Source: Thiopontia sp964415865 (lineage in GTDB: Bacteria; Pseudomonadota; Gammaproteobacteria; GCF-002020875). From it: a stretch of 50,394 bases of DNA. The notes below the pieces were generated by a model. The model did no database searches. It was not told the origin of the DNA and saw nothing but the letters and a program-made list of their open reading frames with translations. The stretch is taken from positions 1 through 50,394 of the forward strand of contig CAYQBY010000009.1 of assembly GCA_964415865.1 (NCBI GenBank), given 5' to 3'. Below are positions 39,725-48,560 of this stretch, one piece after another (positions within the stretch are counted from its first letter, which is position 1; every line of letters starts with the position of its first letter). Made by a program: the position numbers and the translations under genes.

Positions 39725-40615
39725 TTGGGGAAGGAGAAGATAGAGAGTTTTCTCGATACGCTCTGGATGGAGAATGGGTTGAGTCAAAACACCATCTCTG
39801 CCTATCGCAGTGATCTAAACCAATACAGTGTCTGGCTTTATAAAGAGTCAGGAGTGGATATTGTAGAGGCAGATCGAGAAAGAGTGCTGGGATATCTTGC
39901 CTATCTTACTGGTGATGGACGTCATGCTCGTACTGTAGCCAGGGTTTTAAGCTCTCTCCGCCGCTTCTATCATTACCTGTTGGATGAGGGGGTACGCAAG
40001 GATGATCCTACGGCACGAGTAGACTCTCCCAAAATTGGCCGAGCACTGCCATCAACATTGAGTGAGCAGGAGGTTGAGGATCTGCTGGGGACGCCAGATA
40101 TTTCAACTCCGTTGGGGTTGAGAGATCGTGCAATGATCGAGTTGATGTATGGCGGAGGTTTTCGGGTTTCCGAGTTGGTGCAGTTGAGAATCGATGCATT
40201 GAACGCAAGGCAGGGGATTGTGCGTGTTATGGGCAAGGGAAGAAAGGAGCGTCTGGTACCGTTGGGGGGTGAAGCGCTTCATTGGGTAGAGCGTTTTCTG
40301 GAGGAGAGCAGACCGGATTTGATGAAAGGGAGGATGTCAGAGTCACTTTTTGTAACTGCCAGAGGGGCGGGGATGACTCGTCAGGCATTCTGGATCAGAT
40401 TAAGCATGTATGGACGTGAAGCAGGTATAGTGACCCCGTTCTCTCCGCATACACTGAGGCATGCTTTTGCTACCCATCTCCTGAATCACGGGGCTGATCT
40501 GCGTTCGGTTCAGGTATTATTGGGGCATAGTGATCTATCCACAACCCAGATATACACTCATGTCGCCAGAGAACGATTAAAGAATATACATAAGGAACAT
40601 CATCCAAGAGGTTAA
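39725..40615 (+). CDS. xerD: Site-specific tyrosine recombinase XerD
   Basis: 296 residues. With XerC it resolves chromosome dimers at dif. N-terminal SAM-like domain, then the catalytic domain with R147 (GGGFRVSEL), K171, H242 and R245 (HTLRHAFATH), H268 (LLGHSDLSTT) and Tyr277. Spacing matches E. coli XerD within one or two residues. TTG start with a G-rich Shine-Dalgarno. Followed by dsbC as in E. coli. Confidence 0.94.
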   Translation: MGKEKIESFLDTLWMENGLSQNTISAYRSDLNQYSVWLYKESGVDIVEADRERVLGYLAYLTGDGRHARTVARVLSSLRRFYHYLLDEGVRKDDPTARVDSPKIGRALPSTLSEQEVEDLLGTPDISTPLGLRDRAMIELMYGGGFRVSELVQLRIDALNARQGIVRVMGKGRKERLVPLGGEALHWVERFLEESRPDLMKGRMSESLFVTARGAGMTRQAFWIRLSMYGREAGIVTPFSPHTLRHAFATHLLNHGADLRSVQVLLGHSDLSTTQIYTHVARERLKNIHKEHHPRG

Positions 40616-40621
40616 TATACA

Positions 40622-41344
40622 ATGATTAATAATAAAATTATAAAAACTATTTTTGCAATAGTCGCGACTTTACATTTTGCCCCCTTACTGCAGGCAGCAG
40701 AGATTCCTCAGGAGGTAACGGAGCGGTTACAGAAGCTGCTTCCAGGAACAGTGCCCAGTGAGGTGCGCACGGCCCCTGTTCCGGATCTTTTTGAGGCCAG
40801 ATATGGAACAACCATTCTCTATCTCTCTGCTGATGGGCGTTATCTGATTGATGGAGAGATATTGGATCTGGATAGTCGCAAGAATCTTACAGATGAACGT
40901 ATTGCCTCTGCCAGAGTAGAGGTTCTTAGCGAGCTGGATGAGTCCGAGATGGTGGTTTATGCCCCACAAGATACCAAGCGTACTCTGACTATCTTTACCG
41001 ATATTGACTGCCCGTACTGTGTTCGGCTTCATGAGGAGCGTGAGGAGTTGCTTGATGCTGGTATAAAGCTGAGATATCTGCTCTATCCTCGCGCAGGCTT
41101 TAACTCACCGTCCTATCAGAAGGCGGTAACAGTATGGTGTTCAGAGGATCGTGCGGCCGCATTAACAGCGGCAAAAGCGGGTGAGTCACTGGAAGAGAAA
41201 AGTTGTGAAAATCCTGTCATGTCACAGATGCGTCTTGCCCCAACCTTTGGCCTGAAAGGGACACCACATATTGTGGTTGATGACGGGGAGGTTATAAGTG
41301 GATATATGCCAGCCAAGAAGCTGATTGGCACGCTTGGTCTGTAG
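40622..41344 (+). CDS. dsbC: Periplasmic disulfide isomerase DsbC
   Basis: 240 residues. Signal peptide ending near LLQAA (about residue 26), an N-terminal dimerisation domain (about 27-85), and a thioredoxin domain with the CxxC pair C130-PY-C133 (FTDIDCPYCVRLH). The active site reads CPYC where E. coli has CGYC. A second cysteine pair (VWCSEDR and SCENP) probably forms a structural disulfide. The cis-Pro loop is GLKGTPHIV. It starts six bases after xerD. Confidence 0.93.
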   Translation: MINNKIIKTIFAIVATLHFAPLLQAAEIPQEVTERLQKLLPGTVPSEVRTAPVPDLFEARYGTTILYLSADGRYLIDGEILDLDSRKNLTDERIASARVEVLSELDESEMVVYAPQDTKRTLTIFTDIDCPYCVRLHEEREELLDAGIKLRYLLYPRAGFNSPSYQKAVTVWCSEDRAAALTAAKAGESLEEKSCENPVMSQMRLAPTFGLKGTPHIVVDDGEVISGYMPAKKLIGTLGL

Positions 41345-41351
41345 ACTTTAT

Positions 41352-43901
41352 CTATAAGCTCTTTTTAAGTTGATAGATGGCATCCAGGGCATCCTTGGGT
41401 GTCATCCGATCAGGATCTATCTCTCTCACCAGCTCTTCAACAGCGGAGCGGCTGAAGAGGGACATCTGTGGCTGTTGGGTTGAGGTTTTGGTGGTGGTTG
41501 GTGACCCCTGTTCCTCTTCCAGATCAATCAATCTCTCTTGTGCCTGTTTAATGACCTGTGGTGGTATGCCGGCCAAACTTGCAACCTGTAATCCATAACT
41601 CTGATTAGCTGGTCCTGGACGCACAGCGTGTAAAAATACAATACCATCCCCATGCTCTGTTGCATCCAGGTGTACATTTCTGATGGCCGGGATCTGATCC
41701 TCCATGGCAGTTAATTCAAAATAGTGGGTTGCAAACAGGGTAAGTGCTCCCTGTTGCAGGACAAGATGTTCTGCACATGCACCAGCCAGGGATAGACCAT
41801 CATAGGTGCTGGTGCCACGACCAATCTCATCCATCAATACCAGGCTGCGGAAGGTGGCGTTGTGGAGAATATTGGCTGTCTCTGTCATCTCAACCATGAA
41901 GGTGGAACGACCACCAGCCAGATCATCGGATGCCCCAATTCTGGTAAAAATCCGATCCACCATACCTATGGTAGCGCTTGTGGCGGGAACAAAGCTTCCT
42001 ATGTGTGCTAGCAGTACAATTAATGCATTCTGACGCATAAATGTACTCTTACCACCCATATTGGGACCAGTGATTATCCACATTCTGGTGGACTCATCGA
42101 GAGAGAGATCATTGGCAACAAATGGGGTTTCAGAGACAGCCTCAACGACAGGGTGTCGTCCACCAGTAATGGATAGCCTGCTATCTTCAATCAGTTGTGG
42201 CCTGACCCAGTCCAGATGTTCGGCACGTTCAGCAAGATTGGTTAATACATCCAGTTCAGCAACAGCAGAACTGCATTGCTGCAATGGTACAAGTACCCTG
42301 ACAAGTTTATTAACCAACTCCTCGTAAAGTGCTTTTTCACGACCAAGTGCACGCTCATTGGCAGAGAGCACCTTATCCTCAAAAATCTTCAGCTCGGGGG
42401 TAATGAAGCGTTCGGCAGCTTTGAGTGTCTGTCTACGCACATACTCTACCGGAATCTCTCCATTTTGCGCCTTGCCAATCTCGATGTAGTAGCCGTGAAC
42501 CCGGTTGTAGCCAACTTTAAGGGTGGCAATCCCGGTACGTTCCCGTTCCCTCTGCTCTAGCTGCTGTAGTAGCTCTCCTGCATTTTCACGAATGGAGCGC
42601 AGTTCATCCAGTTCACTATCATAACCTGTTGCGATAACTCCTCCATCACGAATGATCATGGGAGGGTTATCAATTACTGCCGATGTCAGGAGCTCTGTAA
42701 TATCTGGAAATGTTGAAATCTGTTGGGCCAAAATAGTAAGCGCATCACGCCGATCACTCCTGATGGACTCCTGCAGTGCGGGCAGTGATGCCAGTGAATC
42801 TCTTAGTCGAGCCAAGTCACGAGGGCGAGCACTGCGTAGGGCGATACGGGACAGAATCCTCTCCATGTCCCCAACACTGCGCAGTATCGGTTGAATGGTA
42901 TCGTGCAGACGTTGCTCAAAAATTGATTCAACAGAGAATAGACGCTGTTCCAGTACGGTTCTGTTCTGTATTGGGTTGCCCAACCAGCGCCGCAACATTC
43001 TTCCTCCCATAGCAGTACTGGTATGGTCCATGGTCTCGACAAGGGTGTGAATCTCGTTGCCTGAAAGGTTGGAGAGAATCTCCAGATTTCTGTAACTGGC
43101 GGCATCAATAGAGACGTTTTCCTGCTGTTGTAGTAGTTGAATACCATTCAGGTGTGGAAGTGAGGTCCGTTGTGTGTGTTGAACATATTGCAGGAGTGCC
43201 CCTGCCGCACCTAGACCAATGGTTAGATCATTACAGCCAAATCCAGATAGATCTCTGGTGCCAAATTGTCTGGATAACTCCCGTTGTGCAGTCTCAAAAT
43301 CAAAATTCCATTCAGGCTGTGGGCGCAATCCACTACGACCAGTAAGTTGGGTATGTAGTTGTGAGGTTTCGGGGAACAGAATCTCTGATGGCTGCATGCG
43401 CTCCAGTTCGCTCTGCAGGGTTTGCTGGTCATCTATCTCCATGACCTGAAAACGTCCGGCAGCCAGCGCAAGAATTGCCACACCATAACGCTCCTCTTGA
43501 GCAAAGATGGATACCAACAAACTTTCACTGTTGTCATCCATCAGTGCCTCATCGGTCAGGGTGCCAGGGGTAATAATGCGGGCAACCTGTCGCTCTACAG
43601 GCCCCTTGCTCTTGGCAGGATCACCAACCTGTTCACAGATTGCTACAGACTCACCAAGCCTGACTAGACGTGCAAGATATTGCTCTGCGGCATGGTAGGG
43701 AACACCTGCCATTGGAATTGGTTCACCATTCGACTTGCCACGAGCAGTGAGGGTGATATCCAGCAGCTCAGCCGCTCGTTTTGCATCATCAAAGAATAGT
43801 TCGTAAAAATCCCCCATGCGGTAAAACAGCAGAGAGTCAGGATGCTCCGCTTTGATACGAAGAAATTGCTGCATGACCGGGGTATGATTACTGCTGTTCA
43901 T
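41352..43901 (-). CDS. mutS: DNA mismatch repair protein MutS
   Basis: 849 residues. The N-terminal mismatch-recognition domain has the Phe-x-Glu motif in MGDFYELFFDD. The core and clamp domains follow, then the ATPase with Walker A GPNMGGKSTFMRQ and DEIGRGTSTYDGLS. The frame is open beyond 43901, but family homology starts at MNSSNHTPVMQQFL. Divergent from pncC with 28 bases between the ATGs. Partner of the MutL encoded at 13145-14953. Confidence 0.96.
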   Translation of the reverse strand: MNSSNHTPVMQQFLRIKAEHPDSLLFYRMGDFYELFFDDAKRAAELLDITLTARGKSNGEPIPMAGVPYHAAEQYLARLVRLGESVAICEQVGDPAKSKGPVERQVARIITPGTLTDEALMDDNSESLLVSIFAQEERYGVAILALAAGRFQVMEIDDQQTLQSELERMQPSEILFPETSQLHTQLTGRSGLRPQPEWNFDFETAQRELSRQFGTRDLSGFGCNDLTIGLGAAGALLQYVQHTQRTSLPHLNGIQLLQQQENVSIDAASYRNLEILSNLSGNEIHTLVETMDHTSTAMGGRMLRRWLGNPIQNRTVLEQRLFSVESIFEQRLHDTIQPILRSVGDMERILSRIALRSARPRDLARLRDSLASLPALQESIRSDRRDALTILAQQISTFPDITELLTSAVIDNPPMIIRDGGVIATGYDSELDELRSIRENAGELLQQLEQRERERTGIATLKVGYNRVHGYYIEIGKAQNGEIPVEYVRRQTLKAAERFITPELKIFEDKVLSANERALGREKALYEELVNKLVRVLVPLQQCSSAVAELDVLTNLAERAEHLDWVRPQLIEDSRLSITGGRHPVVEAVSETPFVANDLSLDESTRMWIITGPNMGGKSTFMRQNALIVLLAHIGSFVPATSATIGMVDRIFTRIGASDDLAGGRSTFMVEMTETANILHNATFRSLVLMDEIGRGTSTYDGLSLAGACAEHLVLQQGALTLFATHYFELTAMEDQIPAIRNVHLDATEHGDGIVFLHAVRPGPANQSYGLQVASLAGIPPQVIKQAQERLIDLEEEQGSPTTTKTSTQQPQMSLFSRSAVEELVREIDPDRMTPKDALDAIYQLKKSL

Positions 43902-43929
43902 TGGGCGAGAAAGTTTACCGGAAAAGAGG

Positions 43930-44424
43930 ATGCAGTACGAAATTGAAAATGTGGTTAAGGAGCTGTCAACAGAGCTGCTGGAACATGGTTTGATGCTTAC
44001 TACTGCAGAGTCCTGTACGGCGGGGTGGATCTCCAAGGTGGTGACGGATCCTGCAGGGAGCAGTGGTTGGTTTGAGCGTGGATTTGTCACCTATTCCAAT
44101 GAGTCCAAGATGGAGATGCTCGGGGTCTCTGAGCAGACATTGCAACAGTACGGGGCAGTAAGTGTGGAGACTGTTCAGGAGATGGTTACAGGGGCACTGA
44201 AGCGTAGTAACGCAGATATTGCTGTGGCGGTTAGCGGTATTGCGGGGCCAACTGGCGGTAGTGATGATAAGCCCGTGGGGTTAGTCTGGTTTGGTTTGCA
44301 GGACAGGAGTGGCCTGTTTCATGGAGAGTCAGTGGTTTTTGATGGTGGACGCAATGAGGTGCGTGAACAGACTGTTTTGTTTGCCCTTGAAAGAGTGTTG
44401 CAGAGCGTAAAATCGGTTGGGTGA
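43930..44424 (+). CDS. pncC: Nicotinamide-nucleotide amidase PncC (CinA C-terminal domain)
   Basis: A 164-residue stand-alone CinA C-terminal domain that hydrolyses NMN to nicotinate mononucleotide in NAD recycling. TTAESCTAGWISKVVTDPAG and AVSGIAGPTGGSDDKPVGLVW are diagnostic. Shine-Dalgarno AGAGG abuts the ATG. The pncC/cinA-recA-recX order is widespread. Confidence 0.94.
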   Translation: MQYEIENVVKELSTELLEHGLMLTTAESCTAGWISKVVTDPAGSSGWFERGFVTYSNESKMEMLGVSEQTLQQYGAVSVETVQEMVTGALKRSNADIAVAVSGIAGPTGGSDDKPVGLVWFGLQDRSGLFHGESVVFDGGRNEVREQTVLFALERVLQSVKSVG

Positions 44425-44446
44425 GCCTCCTTTTTTATGGGATAAT
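44417..44446 (+). promoter_or_regulatory. Candidate recA promoter
   Basis: TTGGGT (44417-44422), an 18-bp spacer, and GATAAT (44441-44446), 28 bases before the recA ATG. I find no LexA box of the CTGT-N8-ACAG type in the 49-base gap; only an isolated CACAG half-site is present. Confidence 0.35.
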
Positions 44447-44473
44447 TTCGTGCTATTTCACAGGCTTTATTAG

Positions 44474-45472
44474 ATGGATAAAAACAGACAAAAAGCACTA
44501 GAGGCTGCTCTGGGACAGATCGAGCGCCAGTTCGGCAAAGGCTCCGTCATGCGCATGGGAGACGACAACGCCCAGCGTGACATAGATGCCGTCTCCACCG
44601 GCTCCCTGGGACTTGATATAGCCCTTGGCATAGGAGGCCTGCCCCGAGGCCGAGTAGTAGAGATCTACGGCCCCGAATCCTCCGGTAAAACCACCCTTAC
44701 CCTCCATGCAGTAGCCGAGATGCAGAAACTTGGTGGTACCGCCGCCTTCGTCGATGCCGAACACGCCCTCGACCCAAGCTACGCCGCAAAAGTAGGGGTA
44801 AACATAGACGACCTCCTCATCTCCCAACCCGATACAGGGGAACAGGCCCTGGAGATCACCGATATGCTGGTACGCTCAGGTGCAGTCGATATAGTAGTAA
44901 TAGACTCAGTAGCAGCCCTCACCCCCAAGGCAGAACTCGAAGGAGACATGGGAGACCACCACGTAGGACTCCAGGCCAGACTAATGTCCCAGGCCCTGAG
45001 AAAACTAACCTCCAACATCCAACGCTCCAACACCCTCGTAATCTTCATCAACCAGATCAGAATGAAAATAGGGGTAATGTTTGGCAACCCCGAGACCACC
45101 ACCGGAGGCAACGCCCTCAAATTCTACTCCTCAGTCCGCCTCGACATCCGTCGTATCGGAGCTATAAAGAAGGGCGACGAGATCCTCGGCAACGACACCA
45201 GAGTAAAAGTAGTAAAAAACAAAGTAGCCCCCCCCTTCAAACAGGTAACATTCGACATCCTCTACGGAGAAGGAATCTCCAGAGAAGGAGAGATCATAGA
45301 CCTTGGAGTACAAGAGGGAATAGTGCAGAAATCAGGAGCCTGGTACAGCTACGGATCTGAGAGAATAGGCCAGGGTAAAGACAAGGTAAGACAGTACCTC
45401 AAAGATAATCCCGAAACAGCCCAGGAGATAGAGCAGCAGGTTCGAGAGAGGTTGTTGCCTGATCGTGGATAG
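44474..45472 (+). CDS. recA: Recombinase RecA
   Basis: 332 residues. Strand-exchange recombinase and LexA co-protease. Walker A GPESSGKTT, VVIDSVAAL, FINQIRMKIGVMFGNPETT (loop L2) and VKVVKNKVAPPFKQ are all intact. It stops at RERLLPDRG, about 20 residues short of E. coli RecA, and lacks the acidic C-terminal tail. From about 44500 to 45430 the codon use is unlike any other gene here: third positions are mostly C or A, with many AGA, ATA, CTA and GTA codons and few T or G. The first and last few codons return to the local style. recX overlaps the 3' end by 8 bases. Confidence 0.97.
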   Translation: MDKNRQKALEAALGQIERQFGKGSVMRMGDDNAQRDIDAVSTGSLGLDIALGIGGLPRGRVVEIYGPESSGKTTLTLHAVAEMQKLGGTAAFVDAEHALDPSYAAKVGVNIDDLLISQPDTGEQALEITDMLVRSGAVDIVVIDSVAALTPKAELEGDMGDHHVGLQARLMSQALRKLTSNIQRSNTLVIFINQIRMKIGVMFGNPETTTGGNALKFYSSVRLDIRRIGAIKKGDEILGNDTRVKVVKNKVAPPFKQVTFDILYGEGISREGEIIDLGVQEGIVQKSGAWYSYGSERIGQGKDKVRQYLKDNPETAQEIEQQVRERLLPDRG

Positions 45473-45932
45473 TTCCCTGGATTGGGCGCATGGGTGGGAT
45501 CAGGCTCTGCGTCTGCTTGCCAGAAGAGAGCACTCAATTCTTGAACTGAGAAGAAAATTGAGTGGCAGGGGGTATGAGGATGAACTGATTACCAGTTTGC
45601 TGGAACGCTTGCATGAGGATGATCTGCTGAATGAGGATAGATTCGCAGAAAATTATGTACGTTCACGGGTGCGACAGGGGTTGGGGCCATATCGCATCGA
45701 GCGGGAGCTACAGGAGCGAGGGGTTCCTGCAGAGAAGATTGAAACGGCAATGGATCCATATGCTGAGCAGTGGGATCAGTCAGCAGTAAAGGTAAAAGAG
45801 AAAAAGTTTGGAGTAGAGAGGGTTGATGATTTTAGTGAGCAGGCACGTCAACAGCGCTTTTTGCAGTATCGTGGTTTTACCCATGAGCAGATCAGGGTAG
45901 CAATCAATAGCAACAGTAGTAGTGATCTGTAA
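45465..45932 (+). CDS. recX: RecA regulatory protein RecX
   Basis: 155 residues, three-helix-repeat protein that inhibits RecA filament extension. LLARREHSILELRRKLSGRG and YVRSRVRQGLGPYRIERELQERG are typical. GTG start inside recA. Its codon use matches the neighbours, not recA. Confidence 0.92.
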   Translation: MDSSLDWAHGWDQALRLLARREHSILELRRKLSGRGYEDELITSLLERLHEDDLLNEDRFAENYVRSRVRQGLGPYRIERELQERGVPAEKIETAMDPYAEQWDQSAVKVKEKKFGVERVDDFSEQARQQRFLQYRGFTHEQIRVAINSNSSSDL

Positions 45933-45956
45933 CAGATTAAGACAGAATAGTACGCA

Positions 45957-48560
45957 ATGAAAAGTAATGAGATTAGAGCTGCATTTTTAAGCTTCTTTGA
46001 ACAGAAGGGGCATCAGGTTGTCGATAGCAGTCCATTGATACCGGCAAATGACCCAACCCTGCTTTTTGTAAATGCCGGCATGGTGCAGTTTAAGGATGTT
46101 TTTCTGGGAGAGGACAAGCGCAAATACAAGCGGGCAACATCGGTACAGCGATGCCTGCGTGCTGGTGGAAAGCATAATGATCTGGAAAATGTCGGTTATA
46201 CGGCGCGTCATCACACCTTCTTCGAGATGCTTGGAAACTTCAGTTTCGGGGACTATTTCAAACATGATGCCATTCAGTATGCCTGGGAGTTTCTGACCGT
46301 CACTCTTGGCCTGCCAGAGGAGAAACTATGGGTCACGGTATATGAAGAGGATCCTGAGGCGGAGGATATCTGGCTAAAGGAGATGGGAGTCTCTGCAGAC
46401 CGCTTCTCACGCTGTGGTGCCAAGGATAATTTCTGGTCAATGGGGGATACAGGACCATGCGGCCCCTGTTCCGAGATTTTCTATGACCATGGGGAGGAGA
46501 TTGCCGGCGGCCCTCCAGGCTCCCCTGATGAGGATGGTGATCGTTATATCGAGATCTGGAATCTGGTGTTCATGCAGTATGATCGTGATAGTGATGGCAA
46601 TCTAAACCCATTACCACACCCCTCGGTTGATACAGGTATGGGGCTGGAGAGACTGGCTGCCATTCTGCAAAATGGACACAGCAACTACGATATTGACCTG
46701 TTTCAGAATTTGATGAAGGCTGTTGCCAAAGAGACTGGCGTTGATGACCACAACCACACATCGGTCAAGGTAATTGCAGACCATATTCGCTCTTGCGCCT
46801 TTCTTGCAGTGGATGGAGTGGTGCCCTCCAACGAGGGTCGCGGATACGTTATGCGCCGTATTATTCGTCGTGCAATTCGCCACGGTTACAAGTTGGGTCA
46901 GCCGGATCCATTCTTCCATAAACTCGTCGCCCCGTTGGTGACAGAGATGGGAGAGGCATACCCAGAGCTGCCTGTAGCACAAGAACAGGTAGAGAGGGTG
47001 CTGTTAAAAGAGGAGCAACGTTTTGCCGAGACCCTGGATCAGGGAATGAGAATTCTTGAAGAGAGCATCTCTGATCTTGATGGTAGTGAGATTCCGGGAG
47101 ATACAATCTTTAAACTCTACGATACCTATGGTTTCCCAGTTGATCTAACCGGGGATATTGCACGTGAACGTAATATGACCCTGGATCTTGCAGGTTATGA
47201 AAAAGCGATGGAGGAGCAGCGTAACAGAGCACGTTCTGCAAGCAGCTTTAAAACTGCACAGGCCGAAGGGTTGGAGATTGAAGGGGAGACTGAATTCAGC
47301 GGGTATGATCAACTTGAGGATAGCTCGACTGTCGTTGCTCTATTTCAGGATGGTAGCTCTGTGCAGAGCCTTGATGAAGGCGATAATGGAGTGGTTGTGT
47401 TGGGGAGAACCCCGTTCTACGGAGAATCTGGAGGACAGGCTGGTGATCTCGGTCTGTTACATGGTGAGGGGCTGGCATATTTTGAGGTTGAGGATACCCA
47501 GAAACAGTCTGGTGGCACTATCCTCCATATTGGTAGCGTAGGGGTTGGAACAATTTCTGTTGGAGACACAATAACCCCTAAGGTTGACGGTCGTGAGCGC
47601 AAGGCAACGGCACGTAACCACTCAGCAACACATCTTGCCCATGCTGCACTCAGAAAGATTCTGGGAGACCATGTTCAGCAGAAAGGGTCACAGGTTAACA
47701 GCGAACGTCTCCGTTTTGATTTCTCCCACTTTGAACCTATGACAGATGAGCAGGTTCATGAAGTAGAGCGCCAGGTCAATGACCAGATTCTTGCCAGCTA
47801 TCCGGTAGATAGCCAGGTGATGTCAATTGATGATGCCAAGGCAACTGGGGCGATGGCGCTGTTTGGCGAGAAATATGGTGACGAGGTGCGGGTGGTCCGT
47901 ATGGACGAATACTCTACAGAGCTCTGTGGAGGAACCCATGTAACATCAACCGGTGAGATCGGGATGTTCCGCATTTTGTCAGAGAGCGGGGTTGCCGCTG
48001 GTGTACGTCGTATGGAGGCAGTTACCGGTGAGGGTGCATTGGCTTATGTGGAGTCCGGTGAGCAGACCTTGCAGCAGCTTTCTGATCTGGTAAAAGGCAG
48101 TAGAGAGAGTGTTGGAGACAAGGTGCGGGCTCTGGTTGAGCAGAGCAAGAAGATGGAAAAGGAGCTGGAGCGGCTGAAATCAAAACTGGCCAGCGCCTCA
48201 TCAGGTGATCTTATATCTGATGCTATAGAAACCAGCGGGGTGAAGGTGTTGGTTGCACATCTCGAGGGGGCAGATGTGAAAACCCTGCGCACAACCATGG
48301 ATCAACTGAAAGACAAACTTGGAACTGCGGCAATTCTTCTGGCAACAGCCAGTGAAGGCAAAGTGGTGTTGGTGGCTGGTGTAACCAAGGATGCAACCGA
48401 TAGAATAAAAGCTGGGGATATGGTGCGGCATGCGGCCGAACTGGTTGGTGGCAAGGGTGGTGGACGCCCGGATATGGCGCAGGGAGGTGGTAGTGATCCA
48501 TCAGGGATACCCAAGGCTGTTGCCTCAACCCAGGCCTGGGCACAAGAGGTGTTGCAGTAA
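45957..48560 (+). CDS. alaS: Alanyl-tRNA synthetase
   Basis: 867 residues. Catalytic class II domain (FLSFFEQKGHQVVDSSPLIP, GRGYVMRRIIRRAIRHG), editing domain with NHSATHLAHAALR and the zinc/editing motif CGGTHV, and a C-terminal oligomerisation and DHHA1 domain (GGKGGGRPDMAQGGG). Length is close to the E. coli enzyme (876). The stop overlaps the lysC ATG by one base. Confidence 0.97.
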   Translation: MKSNEIRAAFLSFFEQKGHQVVDSSPLIPANDPTLLFVNAGMVQFKDVFLGEDKRKYKRATSVQRCLRAGGKHNDLENVGYTARHHTFFEMLGNFSFGDYFKHDAIQYAWEFLTVTLGLPEEKLWVTVYEEDPEAEDIWLKEMGVSADRFSRCGAKDNFWSMGDTGPCGPCSEIFYDHGEEIAGGPPGSPDEDGDRYIEIWNLVFMQYDRDSDGNLNPLPHPSVDTGMGLERLAAILQNGHSNYDIDLFQNLMKAVAKETGVDDHNHTSVKVIADHIRSCAFLAVDGVVPSNEGRGYVMRRIIRRAIRHGYKLGQPDPFFHKLVAPLVTEMGEAYPELPVAQEQVERVLLKEEQRFAETLDQGMRILEESISDLDGSEIPGDTIFKLYDTYGFPVDLTGDIARERNMTLDLAGYEKAMEEQRNRARSASSFKTAQAEGLEIEGETEFSGYDQLEDSSTVVALFQDGSSVQSLDEGDNGVVVLGRTPFYGESGGQAGDLGLLHGEGLAYFEVEDTQKQSGGTILHIGSVGVGTISVGDTITPKVDGRERKATARNHSATHLAHAALRKILGDHVQQKGSQVNSERLRFDFSHFEPMTDEQVHEVERQVNDQILASYPVDSQVMSIDDAKATGAMALFGEKYGDEVRVVRMDEYSTELCGGTHVTSTGEIGMFRILSESGVAAGVRRMEAVTGEGALAYVESGEQTLQQLSDLVKGSRESVGDKVRALVEQSKKMEKELERLKSKLASASSGDLISDAIETSGVKVLVAHLEGADVKTLRTTMDQLKDKLGTAAILLATASEGKVVLVAGVTKDATDRIKAGDMVRHAAELVGGKGGGRPDMAQGGGSDPSGIPKAVASTQAWAQEVLQ

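Noticed and set aside
44425..44473. LexA box upstream of recA
   Set aside because: Only an isolated CACAG half-site is present, with no CTGT at the right distance.
44498..45120. Two long minus-strand frames (44498-44827 and 44779-45120) antisense to recA
   Set aside because: They arise from the unusual recA codon bias, which removes stop codons from the antisense frames. Neither has family features.
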